Below are positions 25,846 through 34,940 of a stretch of DNA of 64,000 nt, piece by piece. The notes below the pieces were generated by a model. It was not told the DNA's origin and ran no database searches. It saw only the letters and a list, made by a program, of their open reading frames with translations. Numbering within the stretch: the first letter of the stretch is position 1; every line of letters starts with the position of its first letter. The DNA comes from Massilia arenae. Lineage in GTDB: Bacteria; Pseudomonadota; Gammaproteobacteria; Burkholderiales; Burkholderiaceae_D. The position numbers and the translations under genes are program-made. The stretch is from NCBI RefSeq assembly GCF_008014745.1, contig NZ_VPFD01000005.1:155897-219896 (forward strand), read 5' to 3'.

Positions 25846-27233
25846 TGCGATTTGTTGTCTCTCCCCTCGCCGCCCTGTTGTCCGGGGCGGTTCTTTTCTC
25901 GGCCCAGGCGGCGGACACCGTCGAGACCACGTTCCGGGCAACGGACGAAGAGATCGCCAATCCCGAGCGCGGCATGTACGTCTGGGCGGCGGACGACCTG
26001 GCCGCATGGACGCAAGTAGAGGCCGATGCGCAGTTCGCGGCCGGCTATCGCCTGGTCTATGCGCCGGTGCGGCTGGACCGACATGCCGGTGGCGCGCTGC
26101 CAGCCGCCCTGCTCGAGGACTTGTCCGAAGGTTTCGCCAGGGCGCGCCGGGCGGGCCTGAAGGTGATTCCACGTTTTCTCTATAACTACCCGGCGGGCGA
26201 AACCGGCTACCAGGCGGCGCAGGATGCACCGCTCGCGCGCGTGCTGGAGCACATCGGTCAGCTCGAGCCGGTGCTTGCGGCCAATGCGGACGTCATCGCC
26301 TACCTGCAGGCCGGATTCGTCGGGGCCTGGGGCGAATGGCATACATCGTCCAACCGGCTCACCCTGCCGGAGGCGCGCACGCGGGTTCGCGACGCGCTGC
26401 TCGCGGCGCTGCCGGAAGGCAGATTCCTGCAACTGCGCTACCCTCCCTATCTGATGGCGTGGGCGCCGCAGGCGCCGCGCTGGCGCGACGGCTCGAAGGC
26501 TGCGCGCATCGGCGTGCACAACGACTGCTTCCTGGCATCAAGCACGGACGTCGGCACCTACGGCGAAGACGCGCCGACACGCCAGCGCGAGCGCGACTAC
26601 GTCGCGGCGCTGGCGGCCGTCACACCGTTCGGCGGCGAGACCTGCAATCCGGCCGATGCGGTCGATCCGACGCCGCGCGGGAACTGCGAGGACATCCTGC
26701 GCGAAGGACGGCAGTTCGGCCTGACCTACCTGAACGACACCTATTACCGCAAGCTGTTTCATGCGCGCTGGGAGGCGCAGGGCTGCATGGCGCAAGTCAG
26801 GCGCAGCATGGGCTACCGCTTCGAGCTGGCGGCGCTGCGGCACAGCGCCACGGTCGCGGCCGGCCAGTCGGGCGACCTGGCGCTGACGGTCAGCAACCGG
26901 GGCTGGGCGCGCGCCTTCAATCCACGCGCCGTGCATGTCCTGCTCAGGCACCGCGCGACCGGCGCGGTCGCGCGCATACCCTTGGCGTCGATCGACCCGC
27001 GCGACTGGCTGCCAGGAACCACCAGCAAGGTGAACGCACGCCTTGCCGTGCCGGCCGGCACACCCACCGGCGCCTACGACGTGCTGCTTGCATTGCCGGA
27101 TGGCGCCGCCGCGCTTGCCAGCGACGTGCGCTATAGCGTGCGTCCCGCCAATGCCGCGGATGCCGCGCGGTCGCAGGGATGGGATGACGCACTGGGGGCG
27201 TTCCGCGTCGGAACGACGCTGCGCGTACAGTAA
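25845..27233 (+). CDS. Secreted DUF4874/DUF4832 protein, predicted glycan-active
   Basis: 462 aa with a signal peptide (VVSPLAALLSGAVLFSAQA). The N-terminal half carries the DUF4874-like pattern NPERGMYVW, RLVYAPVRLD, GLKVIPRFLYNY, AYLQAGFVGAWGEWHTSSN, and the C-terminal half the DUF4832-like HNDCFLASSTDVGTYG, TYLNDTYY, MGYRFEL followed by a beta-sandwich. The barrel-like first half with an exposed GAWGEW acidic motif suggests a glycoside hydrolase or binding function, but none is established. The ATG at 25845 shares its first base with the receptor stop (TGATG), implying translational coupling and a role with the receptor. Confidence 0.8.
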   Translation: MRFVVSPLAALLSGAVLFSAQAADTVETTFRATDEEIANPERGMYVWAADDLAAWTQVEADAQFAAGYRLVYAPVRLDRHAGGALPAALLEDLSEGFARARRAGLKVIPRFLYNYPAGETGYQAAQDAPLARVLEHIGQLEPVLAANADVIAYLQAGFVGAWGEWHTSSNRLTLPEARTRVRDALLAALPEGRFLQLRYPPYLMAWAPQAPRWRDGSKAARIGVHNDCFLASSTDVGTYGEDAPTRQRERDYVAALAAVTPFGGETCNPADAVDPTPRGNCEDILREGRQFGLTYLNDTYYRKLFHARWEAQGCMAQVRRSMGYRFELAALRHSATVAAGQSGDLALTVSNRGWARAFNPRAVHVLLRHRATGAVARIPLASIDPRDWLPGTTSKVNARLAVPAGTPTGAYDVLLALPDGAAALASDVRYSVRPANAADAARSQGWDDALGAFRVGTTLRVQ

Positions 27234-27244
27234 GGCGAAAATTT

Positions 27245-27264
27245 CTTTCGATTATCATCGAATG
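27245..27264 (+). promoter_or_regulatory. Operator-like inverted repeat before the alpha-galactosidase gene
   Basis: CTTTCGA-N6-TCGAATG, the same arms and spacer length as the perfect copy at 22718-22737 with one mismatch. It lies in the 54-nt gap between the DUF4832 gene and the GH27 gene, so the latter may have its own regulated promoter. Confidence 0.5.
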
Positions 27265-27287
27265 ACAACGACAATAAGGAGATATGG

Positions 27288-29273
27288 ATGAAAGACCGCT
27301 TGACCAAGAGGAGTCAACCCAAGCCGTGGAAACTTGTCTGCGGTAGCCTGGCTGCCGCCGTGGCCTTGTTGTGTGCGCCGGCGCATGCCACGCCCGCCGG
27401 CGATCCACTGGCCCCGGCGGGCCGCTGGGAAGGCGCCACGAGCGGCAGCGCCAGCACGCCGCCGATGGGCTGGAGCAGCTGGAACGCGTTCCGCACCGAA
27501 GTCGACGAAGCTAAGGTGCTCGGCGCCGCGCAAACGCTGGTCGACAGCGGGCTCGCCAAACTCGGCTACAAACACGTCAACATCGATGACGGCTGGTGGG
27601 TGAAGCGCCGCACCGGCGACGGCCGGCTGCAGATCCGCACCGGCATCTTTCCATCGGCCGCCACCGGCGGGCCGAACGGGACCAGCTTCAAGCCATTCAC
27701 CGACAAGCTGCATGCGATGGGCCTGAAAGCCGGCATCTACACGGACATCGGACGCAACGCCTGTTCGCAAGCCTATGACCTGCATTCGCCCAACCTGCCG
27801 CAGGGCACGACCGCCGAGCGCGAGGTGGGGCTGGAGGGGCACGTCAGGCAGGACATCAACCTGTACTTCAAGGAGTGGGGCTTCGACTACATCAAGATCG
27901 ACGCCTGCGGGCTGGCCGACTTCTTGCCGGGTTCGGACCTGGTGAAAAAACAGGACTACCGCGCGGCGGCGCCGCTGATCGAACGCGGCTCGATCAACCG
28001 CACCGATATCAAGGCGGTGCGCGCGCGCTACGAAGACGTGGCCGCGGCGCTCAAGGAAGCGCGGCCGAACAATGACTATGTGCTGTCGATCTGCGCCTGG
28101 GGCATGGCGAACGTGCGCACCTGGGGCAAGGACGTCGGCAACCTATGGCGCACCAGCGCCGACATCACGCCGAGCTGGACCAGCATGCTGCACAACTTCG
28201 ACAGCGCGGCCAAGCGCGCGCTGTACGCCGGCCCCGGCCAATGGAACGATCCCGACATCCTGCACATCGGCCACGGCGAATTCGATGTCGCCAACCCGGT
28301 CGAAGTGCGCTCGCATTTCTCGCTGTGGGCGATGATCAACGCGCCGCTGCTGCTCAGCTATGACCTGCGCAACGGACCGGCCTCCTTCCTCGAAGTCATC
28401 GGCAACGCCGAGGTCGTCGGCCTGAACCAGGACAAGGCAGGCCACCAGGGCGTGGTCACCTACGATTCGGACGATGCGCAGATCATCGTCAAGACGCTGG
28501 GCAACGGCGAGCGCAAGGCGGTGGCCTTGTTCAACCGCGGCGCCTCGCCGGCGCCGGTGACCCTGCTGGCAGGCCACCTGAAACTGTCCGACAGCGCACC
28601 GGTCACCCTGCGTGACCTGTGGTCGAAACAAAGCTCGACCTTCACCGGCGAAAAAAAATTCGTGCTCGCGCCACACGAGACGCTGGTGTTCGAGGCGACC
28701 GGCAAGCGGCAGCTGGAAAACGGCGTGTACCTGTCGGAGATCCCCGGCGCGATCAACGTCGCCGTCGACGGCACCCGGCAACCGCAACTCGATCCGACCG
28801 TCCACCGCATGATCGACCCATGGTCGAGCACCCGCTCCGGCGGCTCGCGTCCCCAGTACGCGGGCTGGGGCGGCGCGCAGGCGGATACGACGCCGTATGG
28901 CCAGAGCCTGCAGGTGGCAGGACAGGTGTTCGAGTCGGGGCTCGGCGTGCTGTCGAATTCCCGGCTGCAGGTGAAGAACGATGGCGCCTATGCGCAGTTG
29001 ACGGCATCGGTCGGCGTGGACGATTCGACCGAGAACACCAGCCAGCCGGTGCGCTTCTACGTGTATGGCGATGGAAAGCTGTTGGCCGAAAGCGCGTCGG
29101 TGGCGTTTGGCGCCAGGGCGCCGCTGTTGAAGGCGGACGTCCGGGGCGTCAAGGTCATTGAGCTGGTGGTGCGTGGATCACAGGCAGCCGATGCGCCGCC
29201 GGTGGTGGCGACCTGGGGGGATGCCCAGTTGACGCGTGCCGCCGGATCCCTGGCTACTGTCCAACGCAAATGA
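27288..29273 (+). CDS. Alpha-galactosidase, glycoside hydrolase family 27, with C-terminal NPCBM domain
   Basis: 661 aa, secreted (signal peptide to about residue 35). The GH27/clan D barrel opens with TPPMGWSSWNAFRTEVDE and VNIDDGWW. The nucleophile Asp is near residue 205 in FDYIKIDACG, and the acid/base Asp near 292 in WRTSADITPSW. GPGQWNDPDILHIGHG and HFSLWAMINAPLLLSYD complete the family set. After an antiparallel beta domain (about 400-480), residues about 490-655 form an NPCBM carbohydrate-binding domain (YAGWGGAQADTTPYGQSLQV, SGLGVLSNSRLQV). It would remove alpha-linked galactose from imported or extracellular glycans. AAGGAGATATGG precedes the ATG. Confidence 0.93.
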   Translation: MKDRLTKRSQPKPWKLVCGSLAAAVALLCAPAHATPAGDPLAPAGRWEGATSGSASTPPMGWSSWNAFRTEVDEAKVLGAAQTLVDSGLAKLGYKHVNIDDGWWVKRRTGDGRLQIRTGIFPSAATGGPNGTSFKPFTDKLHAMGLKAGIYTDIGRNACSQAYDLHSPNLPQGTTAEREVGLEGHVRQDINLYFKEWGFDYIKIDACGLADFLPGSDLVKKQDYRAAAPLIERGSINRTDIKAVRARYEDVAAALKEARPNNDYVLSICAWGMANVRTWGKDVGNLWRTSADITPSWTSMLHNFDSAAKRALYAGPGQWNDPDILHIGHGEFDVANPVEVRSHFSLWAMINAPLLLSYDLRNGPASFLEVIGNAEVVGLNQDKAGHQGVVTYDSDDAQIIVKTLGNGERKAVALFNRGASPAPVTLLAGHLKLSDSAPVTLRDLWSKQSSTFTGEKKFVLAPHETLVFEATGKRQLENGVYLSEIPGAINVAVDGTRQPQLDPTVHRMIDPWSSTRSGGSRPQYAGWGGAQADTTPYGQSLQVAGQVFESGLGVLSNSRLQVKNDGAYAQLTASVGVDDSTENTSQPVRFYVYGDGKLLAESASVAFGARAPLLKADVRGVKVIELVVRGSQAADAPPVVATWGDAQLTRAAGSLATVQRK

Positions 29274-29499
29274 TCCTGGTGTCGTATTCGTGGGCGTTGC
29301 CTTTCTTCTTGGCAGCCCAGTCGATGACTTCCTGAGCCTCGGCCACCGTCATGACGGTGGCTTTTTCTTTGTTCTTGATGAAGGACACGCCTTCGAACTT
29401 GCCGTCTTTGCTGCGCATGACTTTGGCGAATACGGGTGGTTTTCCCTCCTCGGTGCGCTTTTTTTGCTGGACGAGATAACGCTGGTCGATGGTTTCCAT
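29254..29499 (-). CDS. Small hypothetical protein
   Basis: 81 aa, charged and soluble (QQKKRTEEGKPPVFAKVMRS, SFIKNKEKATVMTVAEAQEVIDW, AAKKKGNAHEYDTRII). No family recognised. Its end overlaps the 3-prime end of the alpha-galactosidase gene by 20 nt on the opposite strand. Codon pattern looks coding; the ribosome site is weak. Confidence 0.55.
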   Translation of the reverse strand: METIDQRYLVQQKKRTEEGKPPVFAKVMRSKDGKFEGVSFIKNKEKATVMTVAEAQEVIDWAAKKKGNAHEYDTRIICVGQ

Positions 29500-29735
29500 G
29501 CGAATGTCTTATACGTGGTGGATCAAGACCGCATTTTACGGCGTGTGATTGGTCGAAGGCCAGAAACCAAACGGTCATTCACTGGAACGTCCTAGCCCCC
29601 TCCCCTCTATTACGGGTCACTGCCGGCAAGACGGAGATTGTAAAATCCCAAGAGCATCCTGTTACAATCGTCGCTGCCGGCGGTACGACTCCCGTACCAT
29701 GCGCGGATAGACAGTTTCAATCGACTGGGTAAGCG

Positions 29736-30893
29736 ATGACTTTCGCAAGCGATCAGGAAGGCGCCGAAGCTGGTCTTTCAACGGCGGCTCGGCGCATGCT
29801 CGACTTGCGTGACGCCGTCTTTTCCACCTGGGAAGCACGCGTACGCGAGCGGATCGTGCAGGCGCGTGACGTCCAGCATCCCATCCTCATCGACACCTTG
29901 CCTGCCTTCTACGACAACATCGCCCAGAGCATCAGCCCCGACTATCCCCGCATCACCGCGGTCGACGGCACCTCGGTGGCCGCCGAACACGGCGGCGAAC
30001 GGGCGCGGGTCACCGTCTACGATCATGCGGCATTGATCGAGGAGTACCAGATCCTGCGCTGGGCCATATTTGACGTGTTGCAGCGCGAGCAGGTCGACAT
30101 CGGTCACCACGAAGCCCGCACGATCCACGCCTCGATCGACGCCGGCATCCAGGAAGCGGTCGAGGCATTCTCGCTGGTGCACAGCGGCTTTCGCGAGCGC
30201 TTTGCCGCCGCGCTGACCCACGATATGCGCGGGCCGCTGGCGGCGTCCATGTCGGGACTTGAACTCATCCTTCTAAGCAACGACCTGACGCGGGTCAAGA
30301 CCGTGGCGGCCAAGGCGCTCACCAATCTGCAACGCATGGCCGCGATGGTGGATGAATTACTCAACACCATGGCTTTCCACAGCGGCGAGAGCATCCAGCT
30401 GGCACTTACCAAGGTCGACATCTGGGAGGTCGCGAAGGAAGTCCAGACCGACGCCCTGGCGGCGCACGGACCCCGTATCCATCTCGATGGCCGTTCCATC
30501 GTCGGCTGCTGGGACCGCGCGGCGCTCAAGCGCGCGGTGGAGAACCTCGTCTCGAACGCGGTCAAGTACGGCGCCGCCGGCTCGCCGGTCACCATCCGCC
30601 TGGACAACGTCCATGAGCGCTTGCTGCTGACCGTGCATAACGAGGGCGAGCCGATTCCACCGGACGAACAGGAATGCATCTTCCAGATGTACCGCCGCGC
30701 CGAAGCCGCCCTGAGCGGCCAGCGCCAGGGCTGGGGAATCGGGCTGCCCTATGTCAGGGCGGTGGCCGAAAGCCATGGCGGCAGCATTGGACTGGACAGC
30801 AGCTTGGAACGGGGGACGACGTTCGTCATCGATATTCCGCTGGATGCGCGCCTGGTCCCGGCGGCGCCCACCTTGCAGACGACAAATGGTTGA
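29736..30893 (+). CDS. Cytoplasmic sensor histidine kinase with RsbRD-type N-terminal domain
   Basis: 385 aa, no membrane segment. Residues about 15-150 resemble the RsbRD domain of stressosome-type sensors (WEARVRERI, LPAFYDNIAQSI, EEYQILRWAIFDVLQRE). The phospho-acceptor His lies near 161 in ALTHDMRGPLAAS. The ATPase domain has the N box NLVSNAVKYG and the G box GQRQGWGIGLPYVRAV. No response regulator gene is adjacent, so this kinase is an orphan in the window. The start ATG at 29736 has no strong ribosome site. Confidence 0.85.
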   Translation: MTFASDQEGAEAGLSTAARRMLDLRDAVFSTWEARVRERIVQARDVQHPILIDTLPAFYDNIAQSISPDYPRITAVDGTSVAAEHGGERARVTVYDHAALIEEYQILRWAIFDVLQREQVDIGHHEARTIHASIDAGIQEAVEAFSLVHSGFRERFAAALTHDMRGPLAASMSGLELILLSNDLTRVKTVAAKALTNLQRMAAMVDELLNTMAFHSGESIQLALTKVDIWEVAKEVQTDALAAHGPRIHLDGRSIVGCWDRAALKRAVENLVSNAVKYGAAGSPVTIRLDNVHERLLLTVHNEGEPIPPDEQECIFQMYRRAEAALSGQRQGWGIGLPYVRAVAESHGGSIGLDSSLERGTTFVIDIPLDARLVPAAPTLQTTNG

Positions 30894-31139
30894 GCGCAAG
30901 CTGTAGCCATCACACTCGCGCATGCACTGGCTCATGCACCGGCGGATTCGGACCTAAAGCCGTTTCGCCGAAAAACAACGAGTCGCGATCGCGCCGAAGG
31001 GCCACGATCGCTAATCACCAGCAGCATTCCCCGCAGGCCACGATCCGCATCATCAGCGGACGCTTCAGCTATTTCCCCAGCACCGACATGACCAGTTACA
31101 CCCACGGCGGCGTGTGAATCAGCGCATTTACACATTTGT
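30894..31139. other. Spacer with a coding-like fragment
   Basis: No convincing gene. At about 31046-31117 a + strand frame (IRIISGRFSYFPSTDMTSYT) shows the G/C third-position pattern of real genes and ends in TGA, suggesting the 3-prime scrap of a lost gene. The family was not recognised. Confidence 0.35.
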
Positions 31140-31162
31140 GATAATGAGATATCATTCTCATT
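31140..31162 (+). promoter_or_regulatory. Fur box upstream of ABC-2 exporter operon
   Basis: GATAATGAGATATCATTCTC starts at 31140; within it AATGAGA and TCTCATT form a perfect 7-bp inverted pair. The match to the Fur consensus GATAATGATAATCATTATC is strong in the left half. It is about 80 nt ahead of the ATPase start, so the operon should be iron-repressed. Confidence 0.75.
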
Positions 31163-31243
31163 AAGAAGACACATCGTGCTGACGGCCCCTGTGCGTCTCC
31201 GATTCCCGCATCGCGGCGCCCCGCCTTCACCCCCACACCCCCA

Positions 31244-31948
31244 ATGATCAGAATCGACCACCTGACCAAACGCTACGGCGAGCGCACCGTCGTCAACGAC
31301 CTCAATCTGCACGTGCCCGCCGGCCAGGTTTATGCGCTGCTTGGTCCGAACGGTGCCGGCAAGTCCACCACCATCTGCTGCCTGCTGGGATTCGTGAAAC
31401 CCGACCACGGCCGCATCACCCTTGCCGGGTCGCCCCTTCCCCCGGCTGAGGCGGCAATCCGCCACGCCGCCTACATCGCCGAAAACGTCGCCCTGTACGA
31501 CCGCCTTACCGGCGTCGAGAACGTCGATTTCTTCATGCGCCTGCTGGGTCGCAGGCTCCCCACGAGCGAGATCGAAGCGCTGCTGGCTCGTGTCGGCCTG
31601 CCCCAGCACGCGTGGCACCGGCAGGCGCACGGCTATTCGAAAGGCATGCGCCAGAAGGTCGGCATCGTGATGGCGCTGGCCAAGGGCGCGAGCGTATTGG
31701 TACTGGATGAACCGACCTCGGGTCTCGATCCGGAAGCCAGCGTCGCTTTCGGCGACCTGATCCGCGCGGTGGCCGATGACGGCGCGGCCGTGATCATGGC
31801 CACCCACGATCTGCTGCGCGCCCAGGAACTGGCGGACCGCTGCGGAGTGCTGGTCGGCGGCCATCTGGTCAGCGAATGGGAACTTGGAGAATTGAATGCA
31901 GGCGAACTCGAACGCAATTACCTCGACAGTCTCGCGGCCCGTGCCTGA
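31244..31948 (+). CDS. ABC transporter ATP-binding protein (ABC-2 exporter type)
   Basis: 234 aa with Walker A GPNGAGKST, Q-loop region IAENVALYDRLTGVENV, signature YSKGMRQK, Walker B VLVLDEP and the switch His in ATHD. It resembles NosF/CcmA-type ATPases that drive ABC-2 permeases. Two such permeases follow with overlapping reading frames, then a TonB receptor. The Fur box upstream suggests iron-dependent expression. The start ATG has no clear ribosome site. Confidence 0.9.
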   Translation: MIRIDHLTKRYGERTVVNDLNLHVPAGQVYALLGPNGAGKSTTICCLLGFVKPDHGRITLAGSPLPPAEAAIRHAAYIAENVALYDRLTGVENVDFFMRLLGRRLPTSEIEALLARVGLPQHAWHRQAHGYSKGMRQKVGIVMALAKGASVLVLDEPTSGLDPEASVAFGDLIRAVADDGAAVIMATHDLLRAQELADRCGVLVGGHLVSEWELGELNAGELERNYLDSLAARA

Positions 31949-33377
31949 CGCCGTGTGGCGCCACGCCTTTGTCGGCGCCTGGCAGGCCGACTGGCGCGAG
32001 CGCCGGCGCGACTGGCGGGTGGGCATGGTGCTGGCGCTCGGCCTGGCGCTGGCCGCCTGCGCCGCGCTGCTGGCCTCGCTCGACCTCGACCGCACCCGTG
32101 CCGCGCGCGCGGTGGCGGCCGAGGCCGAGGCCCAGCGCTGGGTCCACCAGGGCAGCAAGAATCCTCACTCCGCCGCCCATTATGGCGTGTACGTCTTCAA
32201 GCCGCTGCCGACGCTGGCGGCGCTCGATCCCGGCATCGAGCACTATGTCGGCACCAGCGTGTGGCTAGAGGCCCACCGCCAGAACGATATGGTGTACCGC
32301 CCAGCTGCCGACGGCGCCGGCGCCGATCGCCAGTTTCGCCTCAGCCCGGCCCTGATGCTGCAGGTGCTGGCGCCGGCCGTCATGATCTTCCTGGGTTTCG
32401 GCATGTTCGCCGCCGAGCGTGAGCGCGGCATGCTGCCCGCGCTGCGCCTGAACGGCGCGCCACTGGGTGCGATCGCCGCCGCGCGCGGCGCCGTCCTGCT
32501 CTGCCTGGCACTGACCATGTCGCTCCCGGCGATCGTTGCGATCGCCGGCGTGAAGTGGCATGCCGGCGGCGCCGAGCCGGTGGCCGACGCCGCTGCGCGC
32601 GGGGCGCTGTTCGCGGCCGCCTACCTGGTCTATCTGGCCACCTGGGCCGCGCTGGTGACGGCGGTATCGGCCTTTGCCCGGACCATGCGCGCCAGCCTGG
32701 CGCTGCTGGTCGCGCTGTGGATCGTCGCGACCCTGGTGCTGCCGCGCGCCGCGGTCGAACTGGCGCAGTCGGCGGCGCCCCTGCCGTCGATGCAAGCTTT
32801 CCGCCAGGCGGTCGACGAAGAACTCGGCATGCCCGACGACCCGGCCGAGGCCGAGCGCCACAAGCGGCAGCTGCTCAAGCAATACGGCGTCGACGATGTC
32901 TCCGACCTGCCAGTCAACTGGGCCGGCATCAGCCAGTTGCGCAGCGAGGCCCACGGCAACGAGGTGTTCGACCGCCACTACGGTCCGCTGTTCGCAGCGA
33001 TGGCCGCGCAGGACCATGCGGTGGCGCTGGCGTCGTGGCTGTCGCCGGCGGTGGCGATCGGCGGCCTGTCGAGCCGGCTGGCGGCGAGCGACAACGCCAG
33101 CCATACCGAATTCATGCAGGCGGCCGAGGCGCACCGGCGCCTGATGCAGGACTTGCTCAACAGCGACCTTGCGCGCAATCCCGACCGCAATGGCGTCAAG
33201 TACCAGGCCGGCGAAGCGCTGTGGCGCAGTATTCCGCCGCTCCGGTTCACCTACGCCGCCCTCGACATGGGCGAGCTGCTGGCGCGCTGGCTGCTGCCGC
33301 TGCTGGCGGGCCTGGCCGCGAGCCTGGCGCTGGCAGCTGCCTCCTTGCGCCATCTGCGCACCGGGAGCGTCGAATGA
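31896..33377 (+). CDS. ABC-2 type permease, DUF3526-like (first of pair)
   Basis: 493 aa. One N-terminal membrane segment (VGMVLALGLALAACAALLA), a large extracytoplasmic loop, then about five more helices (MLQVLAPAVMIFLGFGMFAA, AVLLCLALTMSLPAIVAIAG, AAYLVYLATWAALVTAVSAF, ALLVALWIVATLVLP, and the C-terminal WLLPLLAGLAASLALAA). The layout and the motif FAAERERG are of the ABC-2/DUF3526 class. The ATG at 31896 has TTGGAG 7 nt upstream and overlaps the ATPase gene by 53 nt; a GTG at 31941 is the alternative. The stop overlaps the next start (ATGA), so the two permeases are made together. Confidence 0.82.
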   Translation: MQANSNAITSTVSRPVPDAVWRHAFVGAWQADWRERRRDWRVGMVLALGLALAACAALLASLDLDRTRAARAVAAEAEAQRWVHQGSKNPHSAAHYGVYVFKPLPTLAALDPGIEHYVGTSVWLEAHRQNDMVYRPAADGAGADRQFRLSPALMLQVLAPAVMIFLGFGMFAAERERGMLPALRLNGAPLGAIAAARGAVLLCLALTMSLPAIVAIAGVKWHAGGAEPVADAAARGALFAAAYLVYLATWAALVTAVSAFARTMRASLALLVALWIVATLVLPRAAVELAQSAAPLPSMQAFRQAVDEELGMPDDPAEAERHKRQLLKQYGVDDVSDLPVNWAGISQLRSEAHGNEVFDRHYGPLFAAMAAQDHAVALASWLSPAVAIGGLSSRLAASDNASHTEFMQAAEAHRRLMQDLLNSDLARNPDRNGVKYQAGEALWRSIPPLRFTYAALDMGELLARWLLPLLAGLAASLALAAASLRHLRTGSVE

Positions 33378-34876
33378 TGTCCATCCTTGCCCTGGCGCGT
33401 TTCGACCTGCGCGCCCTGCGGCGCGAGCGCGGTACGCTGCTATTGATCGCGGCAGCTTTGCTGCTGGCGCTGTACGGCCTGTTCGAGGGCGCGCGCTTCC
33501 AGCGCCATGCCCAGGCCGCGCAGCAGGCTGCGCTGACCCAGGAAGCCGGCGCGCGCGCCGCCGCAAAGGAACTGGCGGCGCGTTACTTCGCCGATCCGGA
33601 CCATCCCGACTTCGCCGGCATGCGCTACTTCCGCACCCCGGTCGACATCCGCGGCTACGCCTTCCGCGAGCACGTGGGATTCGCGGCGCTGCCCGCCCTG
33701 CCCGGCGCCGCGCTGGCGATCGGCCAGGCCGACATCCAGCCCGGCTACGTGCGCGTGCGCGCCGAGTCGATGGAATCGGTGCGCACCGCAACCGAGATCG
33801 AGCATCCGGCGCGCCTGGCGACCGGGCGCTACGACCTGATGTTCTTCGTCGTCTACCTGTGGCCGCTGGTGCTGCTGACCTTGTCGGCCTCGGTCCTGAC
33901 CCAGGACCGCGAGAGCCTGCGCCTGCGCAGCCTGCTGCTGCAGGGCGTCGGCAGCGGCCGCATCCTGTTTACCCAGGCCGGCGCCCGCAACCTGCTCGCC
34001 ACGGCGCTGCTGGTGGCGACCGTCGCCGGCGCGGCACTGCTCGGCGGCACCGTCCCGCGCGATGGCGCTGGCTTCGCCGCGCTGGGCAGCTGGAGCGCTC
34101 TCGTGCTGCTGTATTCGGCCTTCTGGACCGCAGTCGGCGCCGCCGTGTGCGCGGCCTGCGCGAACCGCATGAGCGCGACCTTCGCCGGCTTCGGCCTGTG
34201 GCTGCTGTTCGCGATCGTGCTGCCCGCCGCGCTCGATGCCGGCGCACGCATGGCTGCGCCGGTGCCGCCGCGCGAGCGCTATGTCCAGGCAACCCGCGAT
34301 GCGCTCGACCAAGTCAACGCCAACACGGCCAGCAGCATGGCGCGCTTCTACGACAGCCACCCGGAATGGAAGCCGCAGCGCACCGCGCCCGGCAAGGTAT
34401 CGTCGAACGTCTCGCGCCTGCACCGTGCCGAAGAGGTCGAGCGCACCATGGCCGGCGTCGAGCGCGAGTTCGCCGCCGCCAGGGATGCGCGCAGCACCCT
34501 GTTCGCACGCCTGAGCCTCGTGAGTCCGGTGACGCTGGCGAATGCCGCCTTCTCCCGGCTCGCCGGCAACGATGGCGCGCGCCACGCGCGCTTCGTCGGC
34601 GAGGTCGCACGCCACCAGAACGCGCTGCGCGCCTGGTTCCAGGGCGCCATCCAGCGCGCCGCGCTCGGTGACGAGCGCTCACCCTGCCCGCGCACCTGCC
34701 CGGGCGGCTACGGCTTCCGCGACTTCGACGCGGTGCCGCGCTTCGCTGCCTCCCCAGGGCTTGGTCAGCCGGCCGCGATGCCGTGGCAGGCCTGGCTGCT
34801 GGCGGCATGGGCGGCCTGCTTCGTCGCACTGGCGCTGTTCGCCTTGCGCCGGGAACGTCGCCGCCAGCGCGGCTGA
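33374..34876 (+). CDS. ABC-2 type permease, DUF3526-like (second of pair)
   Basis: 500 aa, same architecture as its neighbour: N-terminal helix (LLLIAAALLLALYGLF), long periplasmic loop, FFVVYLWPLVLLTLSASVL with the following TQDRESLRLRSLL, then helices ending in LLAAWAACFVALALFALRR. A Cys-containing loop (RSPCPRTCPGGYG, about 435-447) precedes the last helix. The ATG at 33374 overlaps the preceding stop by 4 nt, fixing the start. The two permeases with the ATPase make a heterodimeric exporter; the substrate is unknown. Confidence 0.82.
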   Translation: MMSILALARFDLRALRRERGTLLLIAAALLLALYGLFEGARFQRHAQAAQQAALTQEAGARAAAKELAARYFADPDHPDFAGMRYFRTPVDIRGYAFREHVGFAALPALPGAALAIGQADIQPGYVRVRAESMESVRTATEIEHPARLATGRYDLMFFVVYLWPLVLLTLSASVLTQDRESLRLRSLLLQGVGSGRILFTQAGARNLLATALLVATVAGAALLGGTVPRDGAGFAALGSWSALVLLYSAFWTAVGAAVCAACANRMSATFAGFGLWLLFAIVLPAALDAGARMAAPVPPRERYVQATRDALDQVNANTASSMARFYDSHPEWKPQRTAPGKVSSNVSRLHRAEEVERTMAGVEREFAAARDARSTLFARLSLVSPVTLANAAFSRLAGNDGARHARFVGEVARHQNALRAWFQGAIQRAALGDERSPCPRTCPGGYGFRDFDAVPRFAASPGLGQPAAMPWQAWLLAAWAACFVALALFALRRERRRQRG

Positions 34877-34940
34877 GCCGGCATCCCAGATTTCCCCCAC
34901 TTATTTTCCACACCTTCCCCACGTTTCTGGAGTTGTCATC

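Noticed and set aside
23086..26229. Thousand-codon frame on the - strand opposite receptor and DUF4832 genes
   Set aside because: Same composition artefact; no domain and no start signal, while the + strand genes are clear.
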